A stretch of DNA of 8,377 nucleotides from a bacterium (GTDB lineage: Bacteria > Desulfobacterota > Anaeroferrophillalia > Anaeroferrophillales > Tharpellaceae): the NCBI GenBank assembly GCA_029935295.1, contig JAOZKP010000124.1, positions 1 to 8,377 of the forward strand, in the 5' to 3' direction. The stretch's first letter is position 1. Every line of letters starts with the position of its first letter. Under the pieces are notes generated by a model. The model had not been told where the DNA came from, ran no database searches, and saw nothing but the letters and a program-made list of their open reading frames with translations. The translations under genes were made by a program, and so were the position numbers. Shown here piece after piece: positions 6,141 to 8,377 of this stretch.

Positions 6141-7617
6141 CCACAGGATCTTCCGGTTCTACGTCTTCAGCAACCGGCTTCTCCTCCTCTGGCACAACCA
6201 GATCAGCTTCAGTCACCGCCGAATCAGCATCCACTTCCGCTTCAGCCGCTTCAGCTGTTTCACTCTCCGAATCTGTATCTGGGTTCTCCTCCGGCGCAGA
6301 TTCTGAAGTTTCCAGCTCGTCACCAACCACAGTTTCAGGTTCAGCTTCTGGTTCAACCACCGGATTCTCAGCCGCCTCTTTGCGGGCATGGAAAACCTCG
6401 ACCGCACGTTCAATCAGAACCTCGGGATCAACCCCCTCGGTGCCGATGATATCACCCAGCTCGGCAATCGTACTTCCGGCAATGTCTTCGAGTTTACGAA
6501 AGCCGTTATCGTAGAGCAACTCCATTGCCGTATTATTAAACCCTTCAAGGTCAGCAAAGGGCGAAAAGAGTTTATCAAAATCGTCGGCCACCCGGGATGC
6601 CGATTTGACATCAAGTTTCCAGCCGGTCAATTTCGCCGCCAGGCGAACATTGAGACCGCGCCGACCAATCGCCAGAGATAGCTGTTCGTCAAGTACGACA
6701 ATCTCCATCATATGCCGATCTTCATCAAGAATAATTTTATTAATTTCAGCCGGCGAAATCGCGTTACAAACGTAGCGTACAGGATCTGGATTCCAGCGAA
6801 TAATATCAATCTTTTCGCCGCGCAGCTCCTGCACTACATTCTGAACCCGCGATCCACGCACACCGACACAGGCACCAACCGGATCGACATCGTGGTCGTT
6901 GGTGGTAACTGCAATCTTACCGCGGACACCGGGCTCACGCGTGGCACCCATAATCTTAATCACACCTTCAAAGATCTCGGGCACTTCGACTTCAAAAAGG
7001 CGAATCAGAAAACCGGGATGGGAACGCGAAAGAACAATCTTCGGTCCTTTGGCAGTAATTTCAACTTTCAGGAGGTAAGCACGAATCCGCTCACCCTGAC
7101 GAAAATTCTCCCGCGGGATGGTCTCGGAACGCGGCAAAATCGCCTCAGTCGAACCGAGATTGACAATCAGATTGCCGCGCTCAACCCGCTGAACTGAACC
7201 GTTAATTATCTCACCGACTTTTTCGTGATACTCTTCATAGATACTCTCACGCTCAGCTTCGCGAATCTTCTGCATAATGACCTGTTTCGCAGTCTGAGCT
7301 GCGATTCGGCCAAAATCATCCGTCTCCAGTTTAAGACCCAGGCTGTCACCAACTTCGACATCCGGATCGATCTCCAGAGCTTCATGCAAAGTAATCTGAT
7401 AATATGAGTTCTCTACCTCTTCCACCACCTCAACGAACTCGAACAGCTCAATTTCACCAGTCTCGTCATCGTAGGAAGCTTCGATCTCACGGGCGGCACC
7501 CAGTTTTTTCTTGGATGCCGTTACCATCGCCGACTCAATTGCCTCAATCAGAATCTCTTTGGGAATATTCTTCTCTTTACTGACCTGATCAAGTATGAAG
7601 TTCAAACTTGAGGACAT
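6127..7617 (-). CDS. nusA: Transcription termination/antitermination factor NusA
   Basis: NusA binds RNA polymerase and nascent RNA, modulates pausing and termination, and takes part in rRNA antitermination. The 496-residue protein has the N-terminal polymerase-binding domain (about 1-125), an S1 domain (about 135-199), KH1 with GVRGSR (252-257), KH2 with AIGRRGLNVRLAAKLTG (316-332), and one helix-hairpin-helix repeat (about 358-405). From 417 on there is an 80-residue tail with 32 Asp/Glu and only two Lys, probably disordered. E. coli instead carries a second acidic repeat at this end. The ATG at 7615-7617 fits the conserved N-terminus; AGGAG at 7632-7636 is 14 bases away, longer than usual. 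A promoter candidate and hairpins precede it, and its 3' end overlaps ylxR. NusA autoregulation of this operon is known in E. coli and is only a possibility here. Confidence 0.97.
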   Translation of the reverse strand: MSSSLNFILDQVSKEKNIPKEILIEAIESAMVTASKKKLGAAREIEASYDDETGEIELFEFVEVVEEVENSYYQITLHEALEIDPDVEVGDSLGLKLETDDFGRIAAQTAKQVIMQKIREAERESIYEEYHEKVGEIINGSVQRVERGNLIVNLGSTEAILPRSETIPRENFRQGERIRAYLLKVEITAKGPKIVLSRSHPGFLIRLFEVEVPEIFEGVIKIMGATREPGVRGKIAVTTNDHDVDPVGACVGVRGSRVQNVVQELRGEKIDIIRWNPDPVRYVCNAISPAEINKIILDEDRHMMEIVVLDEQLSLAIGRRGLNVRLAAKLTGWKLDVKSASRVADDFDKLFSPFADLEGFNNTAMELLYDNGFRKLEDIAGSTIAELGDIIGTEGVDPEVLIERAVEVFHARKEAAENPVVEPEAEPETVVGDELETSESAPEENPDTDSESETAEAAEAEVDADSAVTEADLVVPEEEKPVAEDVEPEDPVDVKE

Positions 7618-7638
7618 AATCTTAAATATCTCTCCTGA

Positions 7639-7658
7639 AACCCGGTTCTGCCGGGGTT
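7639..7658 (-). promoter_or_regulatory. Hairpin in the nusA leader
   Basis: Minus-strand AACCCCGG (7651-7658) pairs with CCGGGTT (7639-7645) with one bulged C and a 5-base loop. It directly precedes the nusA Shine-Dalgarno sequence (7632-7636), with no T-run, so it is not a terminator. It could shape ribosome access or mark an RNA processing site. Confidence 0.5.
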
Positions 7659-7675
7659 AAAAATGTTGCTCTAAT

Positions 7676-7698
7676 ACCCCGTAAAATCAATTTGGGGT
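7676..7698 (-). promoter_or_regulatory. Hairpin at the predicted 5' end of the nusA transcript
   Basis: Minus-strand ACCCC (7694-7698) pairs with GGGGT (7676-7680) over a 13-base loop. If the promoter candidate at 7708-7737 is used, the transcript would begin one or two bases before this stem, a position known to protect mRNAs from 5' decay. Confidence 0.4.
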
Positions 7699-7707
7699 CT
7701 AAAAAAT

Positions 7708-7737
7708 ATTATGAATGGCTTAATTACGCCATCTCAA
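7708..7737 (-). promoter_or_regulatory. Sigma70-type promoter candidate for nusA inside the operon
   Basis: The minus strand reads TTGAGA (7732-7737, five of six consensus -35 bases), an 18-base spacer, then CATAAT (7708-7713, five of six -10 bases). The -35 element overlaps the rimP TGA stop codon. The predicted start is near 7700, giving a leader of about 83 bases. An imperfect ATGGC/GCCAT hairpin lies in the spacer. Confidence 0.45.
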
Positions 7738-8222
7738 TTGCCAAATTTATAAACCAGATTGCACCTTGAAGATTCATCCAGAGGCACAATATACTCTTCA
7801 CCATCAACCGCAACAGTAACCGTCAGCGGTTCGGCCTGCACAGCTTGCAAAACCCCTTTAAATCGTCGCCGGCCATCTAAAGGCTGGACCAGTTTAATCT
7901 TTATGGTCTCACCGATGCGGGACTCAAAATCCTGCACCCGCCGCAGGCGGCGGTTAAGTCCGGGAGAGGATATCTCCAGGTTATAACGACCGGCAATCGG
8001 ATCTTCAACATCAAGCAGGGCACCAAGCATCCGACTGACATGGGTACAGTCATCCAGAGTGACACCACCCTCTTTATCAATAAAGAGTCTTAAAATAGAA
8101 CCTTCGTCACTCTGACTGAATTCTAAATCAGCCAGCTCATAACCAAGATTCTGCAAAAGATCCTCGGCCAGAACCAAAATCTTTCCCCGGCGATCTTCCG
8201 GCAATTCAAGGGTTGCAACCAT
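7734..8222 (-). CDS. rimP: Ribosome maturation factor RimP
   Basis: RimP binds the 30S precursor and helps central pseudoknot formation and S12 uptake. The 162-residue protein shows the family pattern: LLQNLGYELADLEF (22-35), LRLFIDKEGGVTLDDCTHVSR (44-64), LLDVEDPI (69-76) and the most conserved segment YNLEISSPGLNRRL (80-93). A C-terminal SH3-like beta domain follows (about 100-162). The ATG at 8220-8222 matches the position of the E. coli N-terminus. The frame is open upstream to 8324 with a TTG, but that extension runs through a terminator hairpin. No good Shine-Dalgarno sequence precedes the ATG; AAGAG is only one base away, too close. As the first gene of the cluster, it might be translated from a very short leader if the -10 at 8235-8240 is used. 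Confidence 0.95.
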   Translation of the reverse strand: MVATLELPEDRRGKILVLAEDLLQNLGYELADLEFSQSDEGSILRLFIDKEGGVTLDDCTHVSRMLGALLDVEDPIAGRYNLEISSPGLNRRLRRVQDFESRIGETIKIKLVQPLDGRRRFKGVLQAVQAEPLTVTVAVDGEEYIVPLDESSRCNLVYKFGN

Positions 8223-8234
8223 ACTCTTAAAACT

Positions 8235-8243
8235 ACTATAACA
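8235..8243 (-). promoter_or_regulatory. Extended -10 promoter candidate before rimP
   Basis: The minus strand reads TGTTATAGT, an extended -10 element (TG-n-TATAGT). A 17-base spacer would put the -35 in the T-tract of the preceding terminator (8258-8263), a poor match. The predicted start is about 6 bases before the rimP ATG, nearly leaderless. If wrong, rimP must be transcribed by readthrough of the terminator at 8256-8287. Confidence 0.3.
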
Positions 8244-8255
8244 TGAAAATTGAAA

Positions 8256-8287
8256 CAAAAAAAGTGGGCCCCTGGAAGAGCCCACTT
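8256..8287 (-). terminator. Rho-independent terminator or attenuator upstream of rimP
   Basis: On the minus strand AAGTGGGC (8280-8287) pairs perfectly with GCCCACTT (8262-8269) over a 10-base loop, followed by a T-tract (8257-8263, two bases shared with the stem). The strong GC-rich stem and T-run make this a textbook intrinsic terminator. It either ends an upstream gene or RNA, or attenuates transcription into rimP-nusA. The 5' arm overlaps a sequence that can pair elsewhere (8359-8364). Confidence 0.85.
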
Positions 8288-8377
8288 GCAAAAAACCGTC
8301 TCCGGCTGAACCAAATTTTCGCAAACGTAGGGCCTACTAGCATCCCCACAGGAAAAAGGCAAGTTTTTTCTAAACAC
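8280..8377 (-). ncRNA. Possible 3' part of a structured small RNA or leader, identity uncertain
   Basis: The segment upstream of the terminator lacks a convincing protein and holds paired elements. GTAGG-C-CCTAC forms a small hairpin (8328-8338), and ACTTGC (8359-8364) can pair with GCAAGT (8284-8289) to close a domain of about 80 bases. The run GGTTCA, then ACGG, then GCAAGTGGGCTCTT loosely recalls the 3' strand of proteobacterial 6S RNA (GGTTCA, ACGG or ACAG, then GC-rich closing strand). This is a visual resemblance from memory, and the 5' half lies outside the window. A protein leader or attenuator region is an equal alternative. Confidence 0.3.

Noticed and set aside
6074..6514. 146-codon plus-strand Ser-rich ORF
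   Set aside because: It mirrors the acidic NusA tail and ylxR on the opposite strand, the same composition effect as in infB.
8290..8316. GGTTCA...GGAGACGG on the minus strand as a tRNA T-arm or tmRNA end
   Set aside because: The 7-base T-loop with a closing 5 bp stem is absent, and there is no acceptor stem or CCA; the tmRNA-like GGAGACGG is in the wrong orientation.
8223..8324. N-terminal extension of rimP from a TTG at 8324
   Set aside because: The extension translates through a terminator hairpin and T-tract, and the conserved RimP N-terminus begins at the ATG at 8222.
8123..8377. Minus-strand open frame overlapping rimP from the window edge
   Set aside because: It is out of frame with rimP, crosses the terminator, and shows no recognisable motif.

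Overview
The whole window is one translation and transcription-machinery operon read on the minus strand (right to left): rimP, nusA, ylxR, infB, rbfA, nrnA (DHH/DHHA1 phosphoesterase), truB, rpsO. All eight reading frames are intact, tightly spaced or overlapping, and near their families' usual lengths. I see no credible protein gene on the plus strand and no mobile element, CRISPR array or tRNA.

The order nusA-ylxR-infB-rbfA-nrnA-truB-rpsO, with no ylxQ or ribF, an InfB with a very long acidic then basic N-terminal linker, and an S15 of the 'HESDTGSPEVQIALLSERITYLT' type suggest a deltaproteobacterial (Desulfobacterota-like) genome of moderate GC content. This is inference from gene order and protein style; no database was searched.

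Right to left: 8223-8377 is non-coding on the evidence here. It holds the 3' part of something transcribed leftward, ending in a strong intrinsic terminator (8256-8287) about 35 bases before rimP. rimP (7734-8222) is followed by a 116-base gap with a good sigma70-like promoter candidate and two hairpins ahead of nusA (6127-7617). nusA overlaps ylxR by 14 bases, 27 bases separate ylxR from infB (TTG start), 25 bases separate infB from rbfA, and the nrnA ribosome binding site lies in the last codons of rbfA. nrnA and truB share ATGACTGA. A 142-base gap with its own promoter candidate precedes rpsO, which ends at a strong terminator (151-190). The leftmost 150 bases hold inverted repeats and perhaps the first codons of another gene, which does not look like pnp.

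The genes work together: RimP and RbfA mature the 30S subunit, S15 is a primary 16S rRNA binder, IF2 starts translation, TruB makes pseudouridine 55 in tRNA, NusA couples transcription to RNA folding and antitermination, and NrnA degrades very short RNAs. The least explained signals are in the RNA: the structured segment before rimP with competing pairings at its terminator, the internal promoter and 5' hairpin before nusA, and the rpsO terminator whose loop is complementary to the sequence just after its U-tract.
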